Below, piece by piece: positions 8,877-15,845 of a stretch of DNA of 22,066 nt. Both the position numbers and the translations under genes were made by a program. The notes under the pieces were generated by a model that was not told the origin of the DNA, did no database searches, and saw only the letters and a program-made list of their open reading frames with translations. How positions within the stretch are numbered: the first letter of the stretch is position 1; each line of letters opens with the position of its first letter. Source of the DNA: CAZDET01 sp964504335 (GTDB lineage Bacteria; Bacteroidota; Bacteroidia; Chitinophagales; Saprospiraceae); the NCBI GenBank assembly GCA_964504335.1, contig CAZDET010000073.1, forward strand, positions 1 to 22,066. Reading direction: 5' to 3'.

Positions 8877-9518
8877 ATGTTGACACAACCGTCGCCGACC
8901 GAAGAACTCCGAACCGCGCCGCCCGCTACCGATGAATTCATCAAGGGCTTGTGGCGCGACAATCCTGTATTCGTGCAGGTACTGGGTATGTGTCCGGTGC
9001 TCGCTGTGTCGAATACGGCCGTAAACGCCCTGGCAATGGGGTTGGCGACCACCTTCGTGATGCTGATGTCGAACGTGCTGGTGTCGCTGCTGCGGAATTT
9101 TATCCCCAAGCAAGTGCGGATCGCCAGCTACATTCTGATCATTGCCACCTTCGTGACGATTACCGATTACGTGATTCAGGCAATCAGTGTGGAGCTGCAC
9201 AAAAGTCTGGGGGCCTTCATTGCACTCATCGTAGTGAATTGCCTCATCCTGAGTAGGGCCGAGGCGTTTGCTTCCAAAAACAATCTCGGCCGCTCGGTAC
9301 TCGACGCCCTGGGCATGGGGGCAGGCTTCACCTTTGCCCTCTTCTGCCTCGGGGCAGTTCGCGAGCTGTTGGGCAACGGCAGCTTTTTTGGGGCGGCCAT
9401 TTTTCCCGCCGGCTTCCAGCCCTGGATCGTAATGATTCTGCCCGCTGGGGGCTTTTTTACCCTGGCCCTCTGGCTCCTGATTTTTAACGCGTCGAAAGCC
9501 AAAACCGCAAGCGCATGA
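8877..9518 (+). CDS. rnfE: Rnf electron transport complex subunit E
   Basis: RnfE is an integral membrane subunit homologous to NqrD and forms the membrane core with RnfA. The ATG at 8877 gives 213 residues. A TTG 18 bases upstream would overlap rnfG and is less likely. Family signatures are NPVFVQVLGMCPVLAVSN near the N-terminus and VVNCLILSRAEAFASKN in the middle. Their two cysteines correspond to the intramembrane Fe-binding cysteines described for NqrD/NqrE and RnfA/RnfE. About six membrane helices are predicted. Its stop overlaps the rnfA start by ATGA (9515-9518). Confidence 0.95.
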   Translation: MLTQPSPTEELRTAPPATDEFIKGLWRDNPVFVQVLGMCPVLAVSNTAVNALAMGLATTFVMLMSNVLVSLLRNFIPKQVRIASYILIIATFVTITDYVIQAISVELHKSLGAFIALIVVNCLILSRAEAFASKNNLGRSVLDALGMGAGFTFALFCLGAVRELLGNGSFFGAAIFPAGFQPWIVMILPAGGFFTLALWLLIFNASKAKTASA

Positions 9519-10099
9519 ATACCGAACCCCTGTGGAACATCTTTATCAACGCCAGTCTGGTCAACAACTTCGTACTGGCCTACTTCCTGGGAATCTGCCC
9601 TTTTCTGGGGGTGTCGGGTAAGCTGGAAACCGCCAGCAAGATGGGCGGAGCCGTTCTGTTCGTGATGCTCATCAGCTCCATGTGCGCCTACGGCATTCAC
9701 AACCTTCTGGTAGCCATTAATGCGCCCTACCTGGAGTTGATCAGCTTTATTGTGGTGATTGCCTCCACGGTGCAGTTAGTAGAAATGTTTATTAAGAAAA
9801 TGAGTCCGGCCTTGTTTCGGGCGCTGGGTATTTTTTTACCCCTGATTACCACCAACTGCGCCATTTTGGGCCTGGCCCTTTTTCAAACGAACAAAGGATA
9901 TGACTTTTTGCAGAGTCTGGTGTACGCCCTGGGGGCCGGGGCCGGTTTCACCCTGGCGTTGGTGCTCATTGCCGGATTGCGCGAGCAGCTGGGCCTGGCC
10001 GAGGTACCCGATGTAGTGAAAGGGGCCGCTTTGACGCTTTTCATCGCCGGCATTTTGTCCCTCACCTTCATGGGCTTTGCCGGGTTGGGGGCGCCGTAA
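9515..10099 (+). CDS. rnfA: Rnf electron transport complex subunit A
   Basis: RnfA is an integral membrane subunit homologous to NqrE and pairs pseudo-symmetrically with RnfE. The 194-residue product has about six hydrophobic helices. It contains NNFVLAYFLGICPFLGVS near the start and LITTNCAILGLALF in the middle, each with the cysteine expected to ligate the shared intramembrane iron centre. The start is fixed by the ATGA overlap with rnfE. A 14-base gap separates it from the small NqrM-like gene. Confidence 0.95.
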   Translation: MNTEPLWNIFINASLVNNFVLAYFLGICPFLGVSGKLETASKMGGAVLFVMLISSMCAYGIHNLLVAINAPYLELISFIVVIASTVQLVEMFIKKMSPALFRALGIFLPLITTNCAILGLALFQTNKGYDFLQSLVYALGAGAGFTLALVLIAGLREQLGLAEVPDVVKGAALTLFIAGILSLTFMGFAGLGAP

Positions 10100-10113
10100 A
10101 ACGACTAAAAACG

Positions 10114-10314
10114 ATGATCAATACCTTATTCACGGCAATATTCGGAATTGTGGGCCTGATGGTCCTCTGGATGCTGGTGCAGGCGGCCTGGCGCCGCGCC
10201 TTCACGGATTACATCAACGACGAGGATGTCTTGGCCCAGCGCCGCAGCTGCGGCAATTGTGGCTGCAGTACTGCCTGCCAGCGTCCCGTTTCGAACCTAC
10301 CCAAAAAAGCATAG
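10114..10314 (+). CDS. Small membrane protein with CxxCxCxxxC, NqrM-like
   Basis: The product is 66 residues: one N-terminal membrane helix (about 5-25), then a short cytoplasmic tail with C46, C49, C51 and C55. This layout resembles NqrM (DUF539), the maturation factor that helps insert iron into the NqrD/NqrE membrane site. It also resembles the cysteine-rich FeoB-associated membrane proteins. Its position directly after rnfA, whose partner subunits carry the homologous iron site, favours a maturation role for Rnf. It lies 14 bases after rnfA and 2 bases before fnr, inside the operon. That it is a real gene is likely; the NqrM assignment is an inference from size, topology, cysteines and context. 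Confidence 0.7.
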   Translation: MINTLFTAIFGIVGLMVLWMLVQAAWRRAFTDYINDEDVLAQRRSCGNCGCSTACQRPVSNLPKKA

Positions 10315-10316
10315 CT

Positions 10317-11174
10317 ATGGCACAACTTGCTGATTTAAACACGGATCAACGCTACATCGCTACCGTCCTGCAATCCAAGCGGCTTACCCCCGTCGACACC
10401 GAGGAGATTCGCGAGATACTGATCGAGGTGCAGCAGCCCGAGTTTCGTTGCTCGATCGACCAAAGCTTCGGCGTGCTGATCGATGTAACCGACGACTTTG
10501 GCCCCCGCATGCACCAACGGCTGTATAGCGTGGCCGACGTACCCAGCCAGACAGACGGTAAGCAGCGCCTCACCATGCTGGTCAAGCGCTGCTCGTACGT
10601 GGATGAGTTCAGTGGAGAGCTTCAGCACGGGGTGGCCTCGCACTTCCTGTGCAACCGCGAGGAGGGCGACACCATTACCATCACCGGGCCGCATCGCCTG
10701 CCCTTCGAAGTGCCCGACGATACCTCCTCCAATATCATCATGATCGGCATGGGGACTGGCATTGCCCCGTTTCGTTCCTTCGTGAAGCACATCTACCACA
10801 ACGTGTCTGACTGGACCGGCAAGATCCGCCTGTTCTACGGGGCACGCTCCGGTCTGGAGTTGCTTTACCTCAACGATAAAGATGGGGATCTTACCAACTA
10901 CTACGACCGCGAGACCTTCGAGGCGTTCTCCGCCCTCAGTCCGCGCCCCGCCTTCGACGATCCGATTGATCTGGACAAGGCCATCGAAGAACGGGCTTCG
11001 GAGATCGTAGAGATGCTCCGCTACGCCAACACCTACGTATACGTGGCCGGCTACGCGAAGGTAAACGAAGTACTCAATCAGGCCTTCGCCAACATATTGG
11101 GCTCTAAAGAAAAATGGACCACTCGGAAAGCAGAGCTGGTGGCCGGCAATAAGTGGGCCGAAATCTTATACTGA
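10317..11174 (+). CDS. Plant-type ferredoxin-NADP(+) reductase-like flavoprotein
   Basis: This soluble FAD enzyme is expected to move electrons between ferredoxin and NADP(H). The ATG at 10317 gives 285 residues; a longer frame upstream overlaps rnfA and the small gene and is rejected. The FAD motif RLYS is at 68-71. The nucleotide-binding GTGIAPF is at 146-152 and is followed by FYGAR. The C-terminal residue is Tyr285 (WAEILY), like the terminal aromatic that stacks on the flavin in plant-type reductases. It sits between the small NqrM-like gene (2-base gap) and rnfB (6-base gap). Such a gene is not a standard Rnf component, so it may add an NADPH branch or act as an accessory dehydrogenase module. 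NADP versus NAD preference cannot be read here. Confidence 0.85.
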   Translation: MAQLADLNTDQRYIATVLQSKRLTPVDTEEIREILIEVQQPEFRCSIDQSFGVLIDVTDDFGPRMHQRLYSVADVPSQTDGKQRLTMLVKRCSYVDEFSGELQHGVASHFLCNREEGDTITITGPHRLPFEVPDDTSSNIIMIGMGTGIAPFRSFVKHIYHNVSDWTGKIRLFYGARSGLELLYLNDKDGDLTNYYDRETFEAFSALSPRPAFDDPIDLDKAIEERASEIVEMLRYANTYVYVAGYAKVNEVLNQAFANILGSKEKWTTRKAELVAGNKWAEILY

Positions 11175-11180
11175 TTATTT

Positions 11181-12047
11181 ATGTCTATCCTCATCTCCAT
11201 CGCCGCCCTCGGTAGCCTGACCCTTCTGCTCGCCCTCTTACTGGTGCTTGCAAACCGGCTGCTCTACGTGCACGAAGATCCGCGCATCGACACCGTGGAG
11301 GATATGCTGCCCCACGCCAACTGTGGGGCCTGCGGCTATCCTGGCTGCCGCCCTTTTGCGGAGGCCCTGGTGGCCGGTGAGGCCCTGCCGGCGAAGTGTA
11401 CCGTCAGTACACCCGAAGGGCAGGCGCGTATTGCCCACTATCTGGGGGTGGCCCTGGGGGCGGAGGAGAAGCGCGTGGCGCGCCTGGCCTGTGCCGGTGG
11501 TGCCAACGTAGCCCGCAACCGAGCCCGGTACGAAGGACTGGCTTCTTGTCGTGCCGCTGCCCTGGTGTCCGGCGGCGGCAAGGGCTGCTTCTGGGGCTGC
11601 CTCGGTTTTGGCGATTGCGAAGTCGTCTGTGATTTCGACGCCATTACCATGGATGCCCAGGGCTTGCCCGTGGTCGATGTAGATAAATGCACGGCTTGCG
11701 GCGACTGTGTGGAGGTATGCCCCAAGGATTTGTTTTCCCTCCAGCCGCTCTCCCACCGCCTGTGGGTGGCCTGCAAAAACGAGGAAGCCGGCGACCACAT
11801 CCTGGAAGAATGCCAGGTGGCATGTACCGCCTGCGGCCGCTGCGTAATGGATGCCCCCGGCGACCTCATCACTATGGCCCACCATCTACCGGTGATCCAC
11901 TATGGCCACCAGCCCCAGACCAAGGCCCCTATCGAGCGCTGCCCGACCGGTGCCATCGTCTGGCTGGCAGAAAATGGTACCGCAGAGAAGGGGAAAGCAA
12001 GTACGGTGGTGGTGCGAAAAGGGGAGAGGGAATGGGGGCAGACATAG
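11181..12047 (+). CDS. rnfB: Rnf electron transport complex subunit B, with one Fe-S cluster lost
   Basis: RnfB is the membrane-anchored multi-cluster subunit that accepts electrons from ferredoxin. The 288-residue product has an N-terminal helix (about 5-27), then the GANCGACGYPGC-type motif (C48/51/56/73). Next comes the RnfB-specific GCFWGCLGFGDCEVVC stretch with a complete CTACGDCVEVCP motif. In the last 2[4Fe-4S] unit, CTACGRC and a distant CPTGAI remain. The fourth cysteine of the first motif is alanine (VMDAPG), and the second CxxCxxC is absent. In the usual crossed ligation pattern this keeps all four ligands of one cluster and removes all four of the other. The gene is last in the operon rather than near rnfA, starts 6 bases after fnr, and has a charged tail after about residue 270. 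Confidence 0.92.
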   Translation: MSILISIAALGSLTLLLALLLVLANRLLYVHEDPRIDTVEDMLPHANCGACGYPGCRPFAEALVAGEALPAKCTVSTPEGQARIAHYLGVALGAEEKRVARLACAGGANVARNRARYEGLASCRAAALVSGGGKGCFWGCLGFGDCEVVCDFDAITMDAQGLPVVDVDKCTACGDCVEVCPKDLFSLQPLSHRLWVACKNEEAGDHILEECQVACTACGRCVMDAPGDLITMAHHLPVIHYGHQPQTKAPIERCPTGAIVWLAENGTAEKGKASTVVVRKGEREWGQT

Positions 12048-12122
12048 GGTTGTGCTCTGCATATAGCCGGGTAAATCCGACCATGAAATTGAAGTTGTGG
12101 TCCTGCTGACAAAGGGAGCTAG

Positions 12123-13121
12123 TTAAAATTCCGAATTAGCATACACCCAATCTTTCAACCGATCCATCCCTTCTTCAATAGAAACCTGGGGTGTATATCC
12201 CAAATCCTGCTTCGCCGCGGAAATATCAAACCAATGCGGATTTGAAAGGTGCTTGGCGATGAAGGTCGTCAGCCGAGGTGGGGTCTGGATGCGGAATATG
12301 CGATAAGTATTTTCCAAAAACCACCCTAAGCGCAGGGCCACCCTAGGCGGTAGCGATTTGTCGACCGGGGGCAAGCCTCCGGTATCCAGCAAGCGGTTGA
12401 TGAACGCGCGAATGGAGATGGGATGGTCCTGAGAAAGGAAGTAGGCTTTGCCACCTACCCGGGCGGGCTCCCGCTGCATGGCCTCTAGGGCCTGCAGGTG
12501 CGCTCGGGCCGCATTGTCGATATAAATAGTATCCACGAGGTAGTCGCCGCTGCCCACGATGCGGAGCTGGCCTTTCCGCCGTCGTTCAAACAGGACGGGC
12601 AGAAAATGGTGGTCGCGCGGGCCCCAGATCAGATGGGGTCGCAGCGAACAGGTGGTGAGTTGCGGTCCGTTGGCAGCTAATACCGCCTGCTCCGATAGGG
12701 CTTTGGTTTGGGGGTAGTAGGCATCGTATTTTTGGGGATAGGGTAAGGATTCGTCGGCACCCTCGATGGGGCCGGAGACGACCACACTGGGTGAACTGCT
12801 GAATACGAGGTGCGGAATGCCGAGTTCGGTGCAGGCCCTTAATACGTGCTTCGTACCGATCACATTGGCGGCGTAAAAATCGGCGTATCGCCCCCAGCCG
12901 TCGACTTTAGCGGCTACGTGAAAGACCGCTTCGCAGCTCCGCATGGCGGCTCGTAACGTCGGGTAATCCGAAAGGTTGCCTTGGCGATGGCTTACTCCAA
13001 GCTGTTGCAAAGCGGGGTAAGCGGATCGGGAAAAGCTAACCACTTCGTAGCCTCGATCAAGGAGTTGCTCCACAATCGCGAAGCCTAGAAAGCCACCACC
13101 GCCGGTTACAAATACCTTCAT
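12123..13121 (-). CDS. oleD: 2-alkyl-3-oxoalkanoate reductase, NAD(P)-dependent SDR (OleD)
   Basis: OleD reduces the 2-alkyl-3-ketoacid made by OleA to the 2-alkyl-3-hydroxyacid. The 332-residue extended short-chain dehydrogenase has the Rossmann motif TGGGGFLG (6-13), a serine cluster near 108-112, and the catalytic pair Tyr136-x3-Lys140. HPISIRAF and the SLPPRVALRLGWFLE region are typical of the sterol-dehydrogenase/OleD branch. The start is placed at 13121, not five codons upstream, because its ATG overlaps the oleC stop as ATGA (13118-13121). It is the last gene of oleB-oleC-oleD and converges on rnfB, leaving 75 bases with no clear terminator. Another SDR function is possible, but context makes OleD very likely. 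Confidence 0.88.
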   Translation of the reverse strand: MKVFVTGGGGFLGFAIVEQLLDRGYEVVSFSRSAYPALQQLGVSHRQGNLSDYPTLRAAMRSCEAVFHVAAKVDGWGRYADFYAANVIGTKHVLRACTELGIPHLVFSSSPSVVVSGPIEGADESLPYPQKYDAYYPQTKALSEQAVLAANGPQLTTCSLRPHLIWGPRDHHFLPVLFERRRKGQLRIVGSGDYLVDTIYIDNAARAHLQALEAMQREPARVGGKAYFLSQDHPISIRAFINRLLDTGGLPPVDKSLPPRVALRLGWFLENTYRIFRIQTPPRLTTFIAKHLSNPHWFDISAAKQDLGYTPQVSIEEGMDRLKDWVYANSEF

Positions 13122-14767
13122 ACTTTTGCGGCCCAACGGGCGAGTTGTTCTCGGAAAATCTTGGCGTTATGCCGAATATCCACCGGGAAGGATGGATGAA
13201 ACAAGACCTTGCGAATGTCGCGGGTTAAGGCACGGCTAGCGGCCCATTCCAACAGCTCCGTTCGCAGTTGGGCCTGATCGCTGGGTGGTTGATCCTTTGA
13301 CGTTTCTACGCAAAGGACGGCCTCGTCTTCCACTTGTACTAATGCGGTGCGATGCACCTGCGGATGGTAGTTGAAAATAGATTCACACTGGATGGTGTAG
13401 AGTTCCTTATCGGGTAGCCGCACCCGGTGAGATTTACGCCCGCAAAACCAGATGCGCCCGGAATCGTCTTGATAGCCCAGATCGCCCATACGGTGCCAGA
13501 CACATTCGCCTTCCCGGATTTTGGCCAGTTGGTTCGCTTGCGGCCGATTGAAATAGGCGTGGGTCACGTTGGGGCCTTTGACAATTATTTCGCCCACCGT
13601 ACCCAGTGGTACTTCCCATTCCTCGGACCAGTGGTGGATGGGCGCGTCGGTGATGCGGATGATTTTCATATCAATGCCGGCCAGGGGGCGGCCGATGCAG
13701 ATGCCACCTCCTTCTTGGGTGCGTTGTTGTATTTCCTCCTGAAGGATCTCCGCACTGCTGATGGCGGCCACGGGCATCGCTTCGGTGGCTCCGTAGGGGG
13801 TGAATATCCGGGCCGCGGGTGGAAGTAACCCCGCAAATCGGCGGATCGCCCTCGCAGGTACGGGAGCGCCAGCGGAAAAGACGCGCCGCAGACTCGGGAT
13901 AGAGCGCTGGTTGGCGACTGCGTACCGCCCGACGCGGTCGATCAGCGTGGGAGAACCGAACATGCTGTTAGCCTGGAATTGATCGATAGTGCGCAGGAGG
14001 CGTTCGGGGTCAACTTGCGCAGGTCGGGTCGGGTCCATATCCGGGATGATGCTGCTGATGCCGAGGATCGGATTCAGCAGTGCAAAGGGCGGAAAGGTAG
14101 GCACGTCCATGTCGCCGGGCCGCATGTCGAACGTGCTGCGGAGAAGCTCGATCTGATGGCGAAAATTGCCGTGCGTGGATTGTACGCCCTTCGGTACGCC
14201 CGTGGAGCCACTCGTAAAGGCAATGAGACATAACTGGTTGTAGGTGGCGGGAAAGAGCTCGGGCGGAGCATCAACTCCACCTTTTTTTTTGATTGATTTC
14301 AGCCGCTTTCCTCCCCAGAACAAGCGGGGGCCGACCGTCACTACCTTTTGGATGCTAGCTCGACCCCATCCTAAGGCAAGGCGGGCAATCTGGGCCCTGG
14401 CAATGCCGATGAAACCGACCGGGGCGGCTTCGTTGATGCACGTTTTGAGGTGTTTGAATCCAATGCCCGGATCGATTAGCACCGGGATTAATCCCGTCTG
14501 GATGAACGCGTACAGAAGCGTGAAAAATTCCAGACTCGGTGGCACCAGCAGCAGGACGCGGTCGCCTGGATGAAAGCCGGCTGCCAACAGCCCCCTGGCC
14601 GTCCGATTGGTTTCCGTGGCCAGCTCCCTAAACGAAATAGGATGGTAGGGAATGGGCCCTGTTTTGGGAAGGGGCTTTCCGGGAGCCGCCGGGAGTGCGA
14701 TAGCCAGGCGATCCGGATGTGCGGCGGCTACCTCGTACAGGGCAGAAACGACGTTAGTTGATTCCAT
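13118..14767 (-). CDS. oleC: Beta-lactone synthetase, ANL-superfamily acyl-AMP ligase (OleC)
   Basis: OleC uses ATP to activate the 2-alkyl-3-hydroxyacid and closes it to a beta-lactone. The 549-residue protein shows the ANL phosphate loop FTSGSTGVPKG (184-194), YGATEA (325-330), a GDLG motif in the hinge region, and the C-terminal catalytic-lysine region HNAKI. The N-terminal half has the adenylate-forming pattern of hydrophobic strands (RVLLLVPPSLEFF). OleC is annotated in many genomes as fatty-acid-CoA ligase or peptide synthase; the neighbours oleB and oleD fix the assignment. It starts one base after the oleB stop and overlaps oleD by four bases, so the three are translated as a coupled unit. 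In some Actinobacteria OleB and OleC are fused; here they are separate. Confidence 0.9.
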   Translation of the reverse strand: MESTNVVSALYEVAAAHPDRLAIALPAAPGKPLPKTGPIPYHPISFRELATETNRTARGLLAAGFHPGDRVLLLVPPSLEFFTLLYAFIQTGLIPVLIDPGIGFKHLKTCINEAAPVGFIGIARAQIARLALGWGRASIQKVVTVGPRLFWGGKRLKSIKKKGGVDAPPELFPATYNQLCLIAFTSGSTGVPKGVQSTHGNFRHQIELLRSTFDMRPGDMDVPTFPPFALLNPILGISSIIPDMDPTRPAQVDPERLLRTIDQFQANSMFGSPTLIDRVGRYAVANQRSIPSLRRVFSAGAPVPARAIRRFAGLLPPAARIFTPYGATEAMPVAAISSAEILQEEIQQRTQEGGGICIGRPLAGIDMKIIRITDAPIHHWSEEWEVPLGTVGEIIVKGPNVTHAYFNRPQANQLAKIREGECVWHRMGDLGYQDDSGRIWFCGRKSHRVRLPDKELYTIQCESIFNYHPQVHRTALVQVEDEAVLCVETSKDQPPSDQAQLRTELLEWAASRALTRDIRKVLFHPSFPVDIRHNAKIFREQLARWAAKV

Positions 14768-14768
14768 T

Positions 14769-15647
14769 TTAGTCGGCTACAAAATCAGCAATCAATTGAC
14801 CTACTTCGTCGGGTGCATCTTCCAATATATAATGACCACAATCCTCAAAGCGATGCACCTGGGCGTGCGGCAAGTATTCCAGCCATTTGTCCAGAAAGTG
14901 GCGATCAAAAATGAAATCTTTCATACCCCATACGATCAGCACCGGCGTATCTTCGAATAAATACAGATGGCTCTGTAGGTCGGTCACATAGTCGTAGCCG
15001 CGGTCGCTTGGCGCGAGGGGAATATCCTGTACGAACCGCAGCGTTCCAATGCGATTGTGCCACGAATTGTAAGGTGCCGAATAGGCCCGTCGCACGTCGG
15101 CGGGTAGCCGACGGCGTTTCACGCCCAGGTAGGTAGCGCCGCGGCTAAAGGCATTTAACCCACGAACGGCCAGGGTGCCGAAATACGTCCGGGTCAATCG
15201 CAACACCCAGGGGAAGGACTTGCTTTTCGGCAGGTGAAAGGCCGCTGTATTGAGCAGCACAATCTTGTCGATAGCCTTTGGATGGCGACGGGCAAAGCTC
15301 ATTCCGATGGGGCCGCCCCAATCGTGTAGAATGAGAGTGATACGGTGGTGGATATTCTTGGCTTCCAGAAAAGTTTCCAAATCTTCGACCCGCCGGGCCA
15401 GGGTGTAGGGGTAGTCCGCATCGCCCGGCTTGTCAGAATAGCCCATCCCAATGTGATCCGGAGCAATACATTGATGATCAGCAGAAAGCCGCTGCATCAA
15501 CTCCCGAAAGTAAAACGACCAGGAAGGGTTGCCGTGCACCATCACGACGGGGTCGCCCGTACCCGCTTCGATGTAATGGTAGCGGTGACCTCCGATGGAC
15601 AAATACTGGCTCTCAAAGGGGTACAGGTCGGGACTGACCGTTGCCAT
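14769..15647 (-). CDS. oleB: Beta-lactone decarboxylase, haloalkane-dehalogenase-like hydrolase (OleB)
   Basis: OleB splits the cis-beta-lactone from OleC into a cis-olefin and CO2, using an aspartate nucleophile. The 292-residue alpha/beta hydrolase has the oxyanion motif HGNPSWSF (38-45), the nucleophile elbow HDWGG with Asp109, a likely acid Asp244 (GMKDF) and the catalytic His272 (CGHYILEDAP). This is the haloalkane dehalogenase layout with a cap domain between about 140 and 215. It is first in the oleBCD operon, and its stop is one base before oleC. The presence of OleB argues that the pathway ends in an olefin rather than in a secreted beta-lactone. Haloalkane dehalogenase activity cannot be excluded from sequence alone. 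Confidence 0.87.
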   Translation of the reverse strand: MATVSPDLYPFESQYLSIGGHRYHYIEAGTGDPVVMVHGNPSWSFYFRELMQRLSADHQCIAPDHIGMGYSDKPGDADYPYTLARRVEDLETFLEAKNIHHRITLILHDWGGPIGMSFARRHPKAIDKIVLLNTAAFHLPKSKSFPWVLRLTRTYFGTLAVRGLNAFSRGATYLGVKRRRLPADVRRAYSAPYNSWHNRIGTLRFVQDIPLAPSDRGYDYVTDLQSHLYLFEDTPVLIVWGMKDFIFDRHFLDKWLEYLPHAQVHRFEDCGHYILEDAPDEVGQLIADFVAD

Positions 15648-15710
15648 GTGCTTTCAATTTTGTCGAACCCATGCGCTGATCGAGGCTAACTTACAACAAA
15701 AATGGGGCTC

Positions 15711-15739
15711 CGCATACCACCAGGTGGAGGCTCTATGCG
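15711..15739. promoter_or_regulatory. Nested dyad in the oleB-oleA divergent intergenic region
   Basis: Outer arms CGCATA (15711-15716) and TATGCG (15734-15739) are exact inverse complements. Between them is an 11-base odd palindrome CCACC-A-GGTGG (15717-15727). The site is 63 bases upstream of oleB and 106 upstream of oleA, a fitting place for a shared operator, or for a hairpin in either leader. No convincing -7/-33 pair was found on either strand of the 198-base spacer. Confidence 0.35.
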
Positions 15740-15845
15740 ATCTCATACTCGCCATTTTCACAGCAGCAAAAATTTCGGTTGAAAACCGGCATATTAGCGG
15801 TGGTCAATTACTTAATAACTATACTGAACCCCAAATCAGCTACAC

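Noticed and set aside
10077..10316. N-terminal extension of the FNR frame
   Set aside because: It reads out of frame through the rnfA end and the small cysteine gene. The ATG at 10317 gives a normal-length reductase.
12048..12122. Bidirectional terminator between rnfB and oleD
   Set aside because: The converging genes make one likely, but I found no stable hairpin with a T run in these 75 bases.
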